Position numbers and translations under genes: made by a program | Notes under the pieces: model-generated | Told to the model about the DNA's origin: nothing | What the model saw: only the letters and a program-made list of their open reading frames with translations | The model's database searches: none | Part shown: positions 43,584-51,289 of the stretch, in pieces | How positions within the stretch are numbered: position 1 is the first letter of the stretch | Layout: each line of letters begins with the position of its first letter | From: Gammaproteobacteria bacterium | GTDB taxonomy: Bacteria; Pseudomonadota; Gammaproteobacteria; Steroidobacterales; Steroidobacteraceae | DNA length: 53,863 nt | Assembly: GCA_018970145.1 (NCBI GenBank) | Contig: JAGWWY010000014.1 | Coordinates: forward strand, 1-53,863 | Direction of reading: 5' to 3'

Positions 43584-44264
43584 TCAATTGCCGGTCAGCA
43601 TGTGGCGGCGAATTTCCTCAGGCGAGACCAGATGACAGTAGTGATTGCCGCGCCAACTCTCGGGCATCATCTTCCAGCGCCAGTCTTCCCACTCTGCGAA
43701 GAGGGCGCTGGCGCGTAGTCTGAGTTTGCCGTCTGCGCCCACGCTCGCTTCCGGTTTTGTCTTGATCCAGCTTGAGCCCGTGTAGCTCAATTGGTCCGTC
43801 TGCAGCATGACCTGAGCCGGTCGAATTTTCGCCGATGCCCTTTCGCCGGGGCCCATGGCTTGCCAGATATCGCGCACCATCGCGCGGTGGATATCGGAGC
43901 AGGCGCGTGGCGTGAGCGCAGGGTCTCTCGCTGTGCTCGCGCTATGGGCGCTGCGTAGATGATCCGCCGTCTTGGTTTTGCAGGAGATCTGCAGGATGTC
44001 GAGCCGCTCGTCCCGCACAACATATTGATGAGTTCGCAACGGTGCGACCCGCGGCTTCGAGAGCTTGAAGGTTTCGTAATCCTTCTCGAGCACATTCGTC
44101 ATCGGCAGGGTCGTGTCGACGAGTCTGCGCTGCACCTCGCTGCAAAATTCCGCGTGGGAGTTCGAGAGGGGGTGCCGTGGCGCAGCCATCGACTCGGGTG
44201 ACACCATCCAGCATGACGATAACAGAGCGGCAGCGACGACGAGCTCAAGTCGGGATCGTGTCAT
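43584..44264 (-). CDS. Exported protein of unknown function
   Basis: 226 residues, not recognised. The signal peptide is LVVAAALLSSCWMVSPESMA. The mature part has several Cys (HAEFCSEVQRRL, QISCKTKTADHL, PRACSDIHRAM, HYCHLVSPEEIRRH) and a Trp-rich end (AEWEDWRWKMMPESWRG), suggesting a disulfide-stabilised periplasmic fold. The ATG at 44264 was preferred over 44312. It is divergent from the CPXCG gene across 70 nt. Confidence 0.75.
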   Translation of the reverse strand: MTRSRLELVVAAALLSSCWMVSPESMAAPRHPLSNSHAEFCSEVQRRLVDTTLPMTNVLEKDYETFKLSKPRVAPLRTHQYVVRDERLDILQISCKTKTADHLRSAHSASTARDPALTPRACSDIHRAMVRDIWQAMGPGERASAKIRPAQVMLQTDQLSYTGSSWIKTKPEASVGADGKLRLRASALFAEWEDWRWKMMPESWRGNHYCHLVSPEEIRRHMLTGN

Positions 44265-44334
44265 GTGTTCCTCACGAACCAGCGTTATTTTTGGGCATGG
44301 CGAGTTTATCATCCGAGGCTATGGAGCCCGCTGC

Positions 44335-44649
44335 ATGAAGCGATCACAAATCCACTCTCTGGCGCAGGAGATCATGTCGCTAGAGCCTGCGGCGATCGAC
44401 GCGATGTACGGGCTCGAGCCTGTCTTCGAGCCCGGGGCTGGCGAGCTAGCGGGTCACGCCGAGCTCGGTGTCTTCGTCGAACTGCAGTGTCCTTATTGCG
44501 GTGAGGCTTATGGTTCGATGCTCGATCTGACCGATGCGTCCCGCGCCTACATCGAAGATTGTCAGATTTGTTGCAGACCCATCGAAGTGGGGCTTGAGGT
44601 GGATGAACGTGGCGTGCTGCAGCGCGTCGAGACGAGTCGAATCGACTGA
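44335..44649 (+). CDS. CPXCG-motif zinc-ribbon protein
   Basis: 104 residues. The C-terminal half is the CPXCG cysteine-rich family: VELQCPYCGEAYGSMLDLT with C-P-x-C-G, and AYIEDCQICCRPIEVGLEV with the second Cys pair, forming a probable zinc site. The N-terminus is an extra helix-rich 50 residues absent in short family members. Function is unknown. The start at 44335 was chosen because no similarity precedes it. Confidence 0.85.
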   Translation: MKRSQIHSLAQEIMSLEPAAIDAMYGLEPVFEPGAGELAGHAELGVFVELQCPYCGEAYGSMLDLTDASRAYIEDCQICCRPIEVGLEVDERGVLQRVETSRID

Positions 44650-44675
44650 CCGCCGACCGATTGCCGACGGAAATC

Positions 44676-45173
44676 TCAGCGAACGTTGCCGAAAGCGGTA
44701 TGACGCAAACGATCGCCCGGCTTGATGCCGCGCTTAGCGGCCTCTCCCCCGCGCAGCTCTAGAATGGCTTTGACCGGCACATCGGGGCCCACTGGGTCGA
44801 GTGTCAGTGGCGGCACATTGGCGAAAACAGCGACGATTTTGCCGCGCGAGTCAACGAAGATCATATCGAGCGCGACGTAGGTGTTCTTCATCCAGAACGA
44901 GGACAGGCGGACGCTGTCGTTGATGAACAGCATGCCTTGATTTGCGGGCAGGTCGCGAACCCACATTAGCCCTTGGCGTTGTCGCTCCGGCGTGTCGGCG
45001 ATCCAGACATCGAATCGGTGATGTTTCCCGCCGCTGTCGATCTGCAGATCGGTACGCGGGTAAGTCGAGAGATCGAGTGGCGCGGGCTCCGCTGAGGTTC
45101 GCCATTGCGCGTGAACCGGGGTGGCAAGCGCCAACAACACGAGCAGACTGAAAATGGAGATGCGCAGTGTCAT
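44676..45173 (-). CDS. DUF192 exported protein
   Basis: 165 residues. The signal peptide is ISIFSLLVLLALATPVHAQ. The DUF192 domain follows with FDVWIADTPERQRQGLMWVR, GMLFIND, SSFWMKNTYVALDMIFVD and ILELRGGEAAKRGIKPGD. Its small barrel is of unknown function, exported in most bacteria. It is the last gene of the PadR operon, with a 4-nt ATGA overlap to the preceding gene. Confidence 0.87.
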   Translation of the reverse strand: MTLRISIFSLLVLLALATPVHAQWRTSAEPAPLDLSTYPRTDLQIDSGGKHHRFDVWIADTPERQRQGLMWVRDLPANQGMLFINDSVRLSSFWMKNTYVALDMIFVDSRGKIVAVFANVPPLTLDPVGPDVPVKAILELRGGEAAKRGIKPGDRLRHTAFGNVR

Positions 45174-46141
45174 AGCGCGACCAGCATACGCTTGGCGAAG
45201 GCGCCGTGCAGTCGGCCGAGGGCGCGCACGAGATGTAGGGTGAGGGTGGTCGCCACCACGCCACCGACTGTCAGCAGCATCAGACCGAGCGGATGACGGA
45301 CCCATGTCTGCAGCCAAGCTGAATCATCAGCGAGGTGGATCCCGAGGTCGCTCGGCAGGACGAAGCCGAGCGCAACCAAGCTCTCGAGGATCGCGGCGAG
45401 GATCAAGCCACAGCCGACCGAAAGGCCGACAACGGCGATGATGAAATAGATGATACCGATCGGGAGCATCAAAAGTTGATAGGCGAGAGTGGTCCACGTG
45501 CGAATTTCTTTGAGCATCGCACCGATACGTTGTAGCAGCGAGAGGTCGCGCGGTCGTGCACTTGGGCGGCGCGGCATACGCTCGCCGGTCATGGCTTCGA
45601 CAAGGCGGCCCTCGACCAAAGCCAAAAGCCGTGCAGCACCCACGAACCCCAAAAAAAACGGCACGCCGACGACCAAGATGGCAAGCCCGATGGAGAGCGA
45701 AAGTCCGATCGTGACGAAGCTGAAATAGAACACACCCGTGAACAACGCGAGCAGACAGTAGAAGAGCATGGTGTAGGTGCGCACGTCGGCATAGACACCA
45801 AAGAACCGTCGCCCGATTCCAGGCTCGGCAGCACCGCTGACCTCGACATCGGCAAAGCGACGGCTCGATGCGGATGTCGCCATCGCCGCTTGCACGCGCG
45901 ACTCGGTCTCGAGGTAGGCTGCGGCCACTTCATCCGGGGCGCCGTAACTTTTGACGATCTCGGCAAGCACCTCGCTTTCGGGTAGGGCCGGCTTGGCCGC
46001 GACTTCGGCCCGAAGGTGCTGTTCAGCGTCGTACAGTGCATCCTGGATCAGCGCAGGGTCGGCGCCTCGCAGGGCGATACGCAAGGCTTGCAGATACGCG
46101 TTGATGGAGGTCGGGGCAGGGGTCATATGGTCGATCGTCAT
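45170..46141 (-). CDS. HAAS/DUF1700-like membrane protein with putative sensor domain
   Basis: 323 residues. The N-terminal HAAS-like helices (INAYLQALRIALRGADPALI, QHLRAEVAAKPALPESEVLA, KSYGAPDEVAAAYL) are followed by about four to five membrane helices (MLFYCLLALFTGVFYFSFVT, ILVVGVPFFLGFVGAARLLA, LLMLPIGIIYFIIAVVG, HPLGLMLLTVGGVVATTL). Such proteins are commonly encoded with PadR and may antagonise or sense envelope state. A run of eight T's (45651-45658) lies in the coding strand and could slip. It overlaps PadR and DUF192 by ATGA on both sides. Confidence 0.8.
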   Translation of the reverse strand: MTIDHMTPAPTSINAYLQALRIALRGADPALIQDALYDAEQHLRAEVAAKPALPESEVLAEIVKSYGAPDEVAAAYLETESRVQAAMATSASSRRFADVEVSGAAEPGIGRRFFGVYADVRTYTMLFYCLLALFTGVFYFSFVTIGLSLSIGLAILVVGVPFFLGFVGAARLLALVEGRLVEAMTGERMPRRPSARPRDLSLLQRIGAMLKEIRTWTTLAYQLLMLPIGIIYFIIAVVGLSVGCGLILAAILESLVALGFVLPSDLGIHLADDSAWLQTWVRHPLGLMLLTVGGVVATTLTLHLVRALGRLHGAFAKRMLVAL

Positions 46142-46524
46142 AGTGCCGATCCTGAAGATGGTTGCGGCTGGGCCGCCGCGCGGGTGAAGTGGTCGACAAA
46201 GTCGCGGGTGTGGGCCCAGGCGGCCATCCAGTCTGCCAGCACGACTCGCCCCTCGGTCGTGATGCGGTAGTAGCGGCGTGGTGGGCCAGAGTACGAGGGC
46301 ACGATTCGACTGGAGAGCCAGCCGGAGGCGGAGAGCGAGCGCAGCACCGGGTAAATCGTCCCTTCTTTAAACAACGGTTCGCCGCCCTCGGGGGGTTGGA
46401 GACGCTTGGCGATGTCGTAGCCGTAAGCATCCTCGTCGGTGGCCGCCAGCACGGCGAGCAGCACGAGGGCAACAAGGCCGGCATTCAGATCCTTTTGGAA
46501 TTTCTTGGCATGACTATCATTCAT
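46138..46524 (-). CDS. PadR-family transcriptional regulator
   Basis: 128 residues. The winged helix has the PadR landmarks LVALVLLAVLAATDEDAYGY, LFKEGTIYPVLRSLSASGWL, and the wing SGPPRRYYRITTEGR. The truncated C-terminus has one helix (VVLADWMAAWAHTRDFVDHF). It is likely an autoregulator of the three-gene operon with the HAAS-like and DUF192 proteins, and its stop overlaps the next ATG. The upstream region has palindromic repeats (46524-46571). Confidence 0.88.
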   Translation of the reverse strand: MNDSHAKKFQKDLNAGLVALVLLAVLAATDEDAYGYDIAKRLQPPEGGEPLFKEGTIYPVLRSLSASGWLSSRIVPSYSGPPRRYYRITTEGRVVLADWMAAWAHTRDFVDHFTRAAAQPQPSSGSAL

Positions 46525-46571
46525 TGACTAGTACTGTGAAGTAAACAATACAAGCTGTCAACTAGTAGTTG
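46524..46571. promoter_or_regulatory. Palindromic repeats upstream of the PadR operon
   Basis: CAACTAGTAGTTG at 46559-46571 is a perfect 13-bp palindrome, and TTGACTAGTAC at 46524-46534 carries a second CTAGT core about 30 nt away. TTGACA read leftward at 46556-46561 is a consensus -35. The pair could be PadR operators covering the divergent promoters. Confidence 0.5.
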
Positions 46572-46649
46572 AGATCCGTGTACCAAGATCGCTTCCGCCG
46601 GGATGCGGTGGATGTTGGCTCGTCTGCAATGTTGGTTAAGATGCAACAA

Positions 46650-47129
46650 ATGCCTCGTCACTTTCGTTGGCTCCGCTTGATGCTCGCCGTGACCCTCATG
46701 GTCATGGCCTCTGGCTGTGCCGCGCTCGGTCCCCAATTGCAGGCGCCCGATCTGTCGATGGTGTCGTTTGACCTCGTGAAGGGCGATCTATTCGAGCAGC
46801 GCATCAGGGCCCGCATGAAAGTCCAGAACCCCAATGATCTTGAGCTCGCGGTGAGAGGCGTGACCTACACCATCGAACTAGGGGGTGAGCCGCTCGGTCA
46901 CGGACTCGCGGGCAGCAGCTTCGTGGTGCCGGCCAAAGGCGAGGCCGAGTTCGACATGCTCGTGACGGCGAACCTCGCTGGCACGCTACTGAAACTCATC
47001 GAAAAAGCGCGAGCGCAGGGCGGCTCTCTCAATCAAGTGGAGTATCGCCTGCGTGGCCAAGTGCGGCTCGAGCGTGGTGCCCTGCGTACCGTACCCTTCG
47101 ACGAGAAGGGCATTTTGAAGTTGCGCTGA
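46650..47129 (+). CDS. LEA14-like (WHy-domain) lipoprotein
   Basis: 159 residues. The lipoprotein signal MLAVTLMVMASGCAALG has lipobox MASGC. One WHy/LEA_2 beta domain follows (DLVKGDLFEQRIRARMKVQN, PNDLELAVRGVTYTIELGG, FVVPAKGEAEFDMLV). The family is linked to desiccation and stress, but its function in bacteria is unclear. The start at 46650 was chosen for the signal peptide; ATGs at 46629 and 46641 are in frame. It is divergent from PadR and has a 4-nt gap to the small membrane gene. Confidence 0.82.
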   Translation: MPRHFRWLRLMLAVTLMVMASGCAALGPQLQAPDLSMVSFDLVKGDLFEQRIRARMKVQNPNDLELAVRGVTYTIELGGEPLGHGLAGSSFVVPAKGEAEFDMLVTANLAGTLLKLIEKARAQGGSLNQVEYRLRGQVRLERGALRTVPFDEKGILKLR

Positions 47130-47133
47130 GCGG

Positions 47134-47268
47134 ATGGCCGGTGTCAATGGCGCTCTCACGCGGCGCAGAATTCTCCTTATCGTGACCGTGGTCGTGCTCG
47201 TCGCCGGGTCCGTAGCGGCGGGCTGGCTGGCGGCAACGTGGCCTTCGTGGCGCGCCGCGTTCGAGTGA
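47134..47268 (+). CDS. Small single-pass membrane protein (44 residues)
   Basis: ATG at 47134, 4 nt after the LEA-like stop, with GAGCGG just before. The basic start TRRR leads a hydrophobic helix (ILLIVTVVVLVAGSVAAGWL), then a Trp-containing tail (ATWPSWRAAFE). Its stop overlaps the GTG start of the Ada-like gene by 4 nt (GTGA), a coupling seen in real small genes. No homologue is recognised. It may be a small membrane anchor or regulator. Confidence 0.6.
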   Translation: MAGVNGALTRRRILLIVTVVVLVAGSVAAGWLAATWPSWRAAFE

Positions 47269-48086
47269 GCGAACCCCATCTTTGCAATGCCGCGATGTTC
47301 ACGGGCATCGCGCAGACGCTGGCTGTGTTGGCGCAGCAACGGGCGGCGCTGCCTTCGCTCTCGCGCATTGCGAGTTTGACCGGGCTGAGTCTGGCGCGTC
47401 TTCGTCGGCACTTTCATGACTGGTCTGGCGTCGAGATCGATCTGTTATTGAACGCTTGCGAAGTGATCGGTGACGCAGAAGGCCTGATCGGTGAAGCGCG
47501 TTTGTTTGCAGCCGCGCACGCGTTGCAGCTGCGCGGACAGGATCGCCTACGTCAGTGCGTCGTTGATGTGTACCTGCAAACCGACGATGAGGCGCGTTGG
47601 CACGGTTTGCTGCATTGGGGTTGCAGTCGCTCCCCCTTCGGTGATTGTGTCGTAGCTTGGACCGAGATTGGTTTATGTCATCTCGAATTCTTTGGTCACG
47701 CGCAGGATCCCCTGCGGACGTTGCGGGAGCGATGGGGCAGCGTATCGTTGGTGCGCGATGACGCCGTTGCCGTGCGCAAGGCGACTGCCGTATTCGAGGG
47801 GAAGGGTCTCGCGCTGCATCTCATCGGTAGCGCGTTTCAGCTTGAGGTTTGGCGAGCGCTCGTAGCGCGCGATTCGGGCGAGACTGTGACCTATGGGGAG
47901 CTGGCGTCAGCCGTGTCGCGCCCAACCGCCGCGCGTGCCGTTGGAACCGCGGTGGGCAGTAATCGCATCGGTTGGCTCGTTCCTTGCCATCATGTAACTC
48001 GCGCGGATGGTGGTCTCGGCGGGTTCCATTGGGGTGTCGATCGCAAGCGCGCGATGCTGGTCTGGGAGTCGGTCAGACCTAGCTAG
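47265..48086 (+). CDS. Ada-like HTH and O6-methylguanine methyltransferase fusion
   Basis: 273 residues. The N-terminus is an AraC-type helix-turn-helix (SLSRIASLTGLSLARLRRHF). The C-terminus is a ribonuclease-like domain plus the DNA methyltransferase core: FQLEVWRALV, VTYGELASAVSRPTAARAVG and GSNRIGWLVPCHHV with acceptor Cys241. PCHHV replaces the usual PCHRV. It lacks the N-terminal zinc Ada domain, so methylphosphotriester sensing is absent. It repairs O6-alkylguanine and may regulate transcription. The GTG at 47265 is coupled to the small membrane gene. Confidence 0.82.
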   Translation: MSEPHLCNAAMFTGIAQTLAVLAQQRAALPSLSRIASLTGLSLARLRRHFHDWSGVEIDLLLNACEVIGDAEGLIGEARLFAAAHALQLRGQDRLRQCVVDVYLQTDDEARWHGLLHWGCSRSPFGDCVVAWTEIGLCHLEFFGHAQDPLRTLRERWGSVSLVRDDAVAVRKATAVFEGKGLALHLIGSAFQLEVWRALVARDSGETVTYGELASAVSRPTAARAVGTAVGSNRIGWLVPCHHVTRADGGLGGFHWGVDRKRAMLVWESVRPS

Positions 48087-48144
48087 CGCGATGGTATGCT
48101 CGAGTCTTTGAATTCGTTCACTCTCACATTCTCAGGAGTTACCC

Positions 48145-48528
48145 ATGACCATTGCCCTCTGGACATTGCTACTCGCCGCGTTGATGCCGATCGTCTGTGC
48201 CGGTATCGCCAAGGTAGGACCGGGTCGCTATGACAATCGTAATCCGCGTGATTGGCAGGCCAAGCAGCAAGGCTACCGAGCGCGTGCATATGCAGCGCAA
48301 CAGAACTGCTGGGAAGCGCTCGCGGTCTACGTTGCCGCGCTCGTCGCCGCCTTCATCGGTAACGTGCCGCTCGAAACCTTGGCGTTGATCGCGGGTATCT
48401 TCGCCGCCTCACGAGTCGCTTATCTCGCTTGCTATCTGGCTGACCTCGCCACGTTACGATCGCTCGTGTGGCTCGTGGGTTTCGGCAGCTGTATTTGTCT
48501 GATCGTGATGGGGGCGCAGGCAATTTGA
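48145..48528 (+). CDS. MAPEG-family membrane protein
   Basis: 127 residues with four membrane helices: [57 protein letters not shown], and [18 protein letters not shown]. The conserved [15 protein letters not shown] segment matches bacterial MAPEG members, some of which bind glutathione. AGGAG lies 7 nt before the ATG. It overlaps ttcA by 1 nt (TGATG). Confidence 0.86.
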   Translation: MTIALWTLLLAALMPIVCAGIAKVGPGRYDNRNPRDWQAKQQGYRARAYAAQQNCWEALAVYVAALVAAFIGNVPLETLALIAGIFAASRVAYLACYLADLATLRSLVWLVGFGSCICLIVMGAQAI

Positions 48529-49364
48529 TGGAGCTGCAGGGCACGACGGCGCCGATTCCGGCACTGCCATCGGCCAAAACATCGAGCACTTTTCGCAAGC
48601 TGCAAGCGCAGCTGCGCGGTCTTGTCGGTAAGGCGATCGAGGACTACGCCATGATCGCCGAGGGCGACAAGGTCATGGTTTGTCTCTCGGGTGGCAAAGA
48701 TTCGTACACGCTGCTCGATGTTTTGTTGTCGCTGCAGCGCAGTGCGCCAGTGAGTTTCGAGCTCGTGGCCGTCAATCTCGATCAGAAGCAGCCGGGATTT
48801 CCGGAACATGTGTTGCCTGAGTATTTGCAGGCTCTCGGTGTGTCGTTTCATATCATCGAGCAAGACACCTATTCGGTGGTCAAGCGGGTGATACCCGAAG
48901 GCAAGACCATGTGCGGATTGTGTTCGCGCTTGCGTCGCGGGGCGCTCTATCGCTGGGCGGCCGAGAATGGCGTGACCAAGGTCGCACTCGGTCACCATCG
49001 CGACGACATCGTCGAGACGATGTTCTTGAATCTTTTCTTCGGCGGTCGCCTCAAGGCTATGCCGCCGAAACTCCAGTCCGAGGATGGCAGGCACATCGTG
49101 ATCCGTCCGCTCGCTTATGTGTCCGAGCGAGATGTCGAGCGTTATGCGCGCGCACGACAGTTCCCGATCATTCCTTGCACGTTGTGCGGTTCTCAGGAGA
49201 ACGCGCAGCGACGACAGATCAAGCAGATGTTGCAGGCTTGGGAACGCGACTATCCAGGGCGCACCGAGTCGATTTTTTCCGCTCTGCGCTCGGTTGAGCC
49301 GAGTCATTTAGCCGATCCCCGTTTGTTCGACTTCGCGGCTCTCGGCGCCAAACATAACGGATGA
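48528..49364 (+). CDS. ttcA: tRNA 2-thiocytidine biosynthesis protein TtcA
   Basis: 278 residues. The PP-loop motif is SGGKDS (residues 54-59). The iron-sulfur cysteines are at 129 and 132 (CGLC) and at 217 and 220 (PCTLCG). [20 protein letters not shown] is the further TtcA landmark. It makes 2-thiocytidine at position 32 of certain tRNAs. The ATG at 48528 overlaps the MAPEG stop by 1 nt. It overlaps the next gene by ATGA. Confidence 0.94.
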   Translation: MELQGTTAPIPALPSAKTSSTFRKLQAQLRGLVGKAIEDYAMIAEGDKVMVCLSGGKDSYTLLDVLLSLQRSAPVSFELVAVNLDQKQPGFPEHVLPEYLQALGVSFHIIEQDTYSVVKRVIPEGKTMCGLCSRLRRGALYRWAAENGVTKVALGHHRDDIVETMFLNLFFGGRLKAMPPKLQSEDGRHIVIRPLAYVSERDVERYARARQFPIIPCTLCGSQENAQRRQIKQMLQAWERDYPGRTESIFSALRSVEPSHLADPRLFDFAALGAKHNG

Positions 49365-50239
49365 CGGGCGAGGGCTTCGATTGGCTCGACTCGTCGAACG
49401 CCGAGTGGGTATTGCGCTGGCGGGATCGCGTCCGAGGAGTCTTGCTCGGACTCGCACTCGGTGAATCCGCGTCGATGCCGACGCAGCTACGCCGCGCCGG
49501 CAGTTTTACTCCGGTGCGCGACCTCTTCGGTGGGGGTCCCTTCGATTTGCCACGGGGTGCGTGGGCCGATGAGACGGCGATCATGCTGTGCGTGGCGACG
49601 AGTTTGCTCGATCGCGGTGGTTTCGATTCTGTCGACCAACTGGCGCAGTTGCGTCGTTGGCAGCAATGGGGCGAACACAGTGCGACAGGAGAGTGTCTCG
49701 GCCTAACGGCGGCCGTCAGTCGTGCACTGGTCGATGGCGCACCTGACATAGCCTGGTCCGATGGAAGTGATGCGCTCACGCGGTTAGCGCCGCTCGTCGT
49801 GTGGCACTTGACGGATGATGGCGATGCATTGTCGCGAGATGTCGCTAGTGCGACACAGATCACGAGCCATCAAGACTCGACCCTGCAGCAGGCGCAAGTA
49901 TTTTCTTTGATCTTGAGATCCGCTTTGCATGGCGCAACCCACGCCGCGCTGTGCGAGCAAATTGCCAAGAGTCAATGGCTGCCGACCGACACGGGTCGCT
50001 TGCTTGGGGCGGCGACTGCGGCTTTTTGCGGTACGAGGAATTGGAAGGACGCCGTGCTCGAAGCGATCAACCAGGGCGGCGACTCCGATGTACTTGGCGC
50101 ATTGTGTGGTCAGCTCGCCGGCGCTCACTATGGGGCAAGCGCTCTTCCTGTTGCATGGCTCGAGACGCTGGCCGAGCGAGATTTGATAGAGCGACGAGCA
50201 GATTCGCTGCTTGCCGCAGTCTTGGTCGGTCGAAGTTGA
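49361..50239 (+). CDS. ADP-ribosylglycohydrolase-family protein with altered metal site
   Basis: 292 residues. The family fold is seen in [35 protein letters not shown] and the C-terminal [20 protein letters not shown]. Canonical enzymes have T-D-D at the first magnesium site and D-x-D-T/S at the second. Here they read A-D-E (residues 69-71) and D-S-D-V, so metal binding and activity may differ. Its start overlaps the ttcA stop (ATGA). A role with TtcA is suggested by coupling only. Confidence 0.82.
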   Translation: MTGEGFDWLDSSNAEWVLRWRDRVRGVLLGLALGESASMPTQLRRAGSFTPVRDLFGGGPFDLPRGAWADETAIMLCVATSLLDRGGFDSVDQLAQLRRWQQWGEHSATGECLGLTAAVSRALVDGAPDIAWSDGSDALTRLAPLVVWHLTDDGDALSRDVASATQITSHQDSTLQQAQVFSLILRSALHGATHAALCEQIAKSQWLPTDTGRLLGAATAAFCGTRNWKDAVLEAINQGGDSDVLGALCGQLAGAHYGASALPVAWLETLAERDLIERRADSLLAAVLVGRS

Positions 50240-50254
50240 TGTGGTGATGGATCG

Positions 50255-51289
50255 ATGAAGTCCTTGAAGATTTTGATGGTGGTTCACGAGAGCTTGATGC
50301 CCCCCGCGAGCACGGAGGGCTATAGCGATCAGCAGATCGACGAGTGGCGCACGGAATACGATGTCATGACACACCTGCGCGCCATGGGGCATGACGTGCG
50401 GTGCCTTGGCGTTCTCGACAGCCTGACCGCGCTGCGCAGCGAGATCGCCGAGTGGAAACCGGATGTCGTTTTCAACTTGCTCGAGGAATTCAATGGCGTC
50501 GTCACTTACGATCAGCACGTCGTCGCGTTCTTGGAGTTGCTGGAGCAACCCTACACTGGCTGTAATCCGCGCGGCTTGCTGCTCTCACGTGACAAGCCGC
50601 TCTCGAAGCAGCTGTTGCACTATCACCGTATCCCGACGCCTCAGTTTGCGGTGTTTCCGAAGGGTCGAGTCGTGCGGTTACCCTCCAAACTGCGCTATCC
50701 GCTGTTCGTGAAGTCGGCGACCGAAGATGCGTCACTCGGTATCGCTCAAGCATCGGTCGTCGAGACACCCGAGCAGCTGCGCGATCGCATTGCGTTCATG
50801 CATGAGCAGGTCAAGACGGATGCGCTCGTCGAGGAGTACATCGCCGGCCGCGAGTTGTATATCGGCGTGCTCGGCAACGATCGACTGACGCGCCTGCCGG
50901 TGTGGGAAATGCACTTCGGCTCGATGGGTGATAATCAGGCGACAATCGCCACACGCAGGGTGAAGTGGGATCGGCGCTACCAAGCCAAGCACGGCATCAC
51001 ACGCTCGGCGGCGACAGAACTTTCGCCTGCGCTCGAGGCGAGACTCGACAAACTTGCGAGACGCATCTATCGCAGCCTCGGCCTGTCTGGCTACGCACGC
51101 ATGGATTTTCGTGTGCGGCCCGATGGCGAAATCTTTGTGCTCGAAGCGAACGCCAATCCGTGCCTCGCCGAGGCTGAGGATTACGCGCGCTCAGCGCTCT
51201 CGGCGGGCATCAGCTATCCCGAGTTGCTGCAACGCGTCGTGTCACTCGGCCTCAATTACCAGGCGGAGTGGCGGGCGGGGTACGTGTAG
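50255..51289 (+). CDS. ATP-grasp ligase, D-Ala-D-Ala ligase-like
   Basis: 344 residues of the ATP-grasp superfamily: an N-terminal Rossmann part (LKILMVVHESL, DVVFNLLEEF), then FVKSATEDASLG, DALVEEYIAGRELYIGVLGN, and the metal-binding end FVLEANANPCLAEAEDYARS. Canonical Ddl residues around the serine loop and the terminal LNT-type motif differ, so the substrate is probably another peptide or amino acid. Sixteen nt separate it from the ADP-ribosylglycohydrolase gene. Its 3' end overlaps the S9 peptidase by 38 nt. Confidence 0.87.
   Translation: MKSLKILMVVHESLMPPASTEGYSDQQIDEWRTEYDVMTHLRAMGHDVRCLGVLDSLTALRSEIAEWKPDVVFNLLEEFNGVVTYDQHVVAFLELLEQPYTGCNPRGLLLSRDKPLSKQLLHYHRIPTPQFAVFPKGRVVRLPSKLRYPLFVKSATEDASLGIAQASVVETPEQLRDRIAFMHEQVKTDALVEEYIAGRELYIGVLGNDRLTRLPVWEMHFGSMGDNQATIATRRVKWDRRYQAKHGITRSAATELSPALEARLDKLARRIYRSLGLSGYARMDFRVRPDGEIFVLEANANPCLAEAEDYARSALSAGISYPELLQRVVSLGLNYQAEWRAGYV

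Noticed and set aside
43775..43801. tRNA D-arm-like sequence (GTGTAGCTCAATTGGT)
   Set aside because: It lies inside the coding sequence of the unknown exported protein, and no anticodon arm, T-arm or acceptor pairing was found around it.
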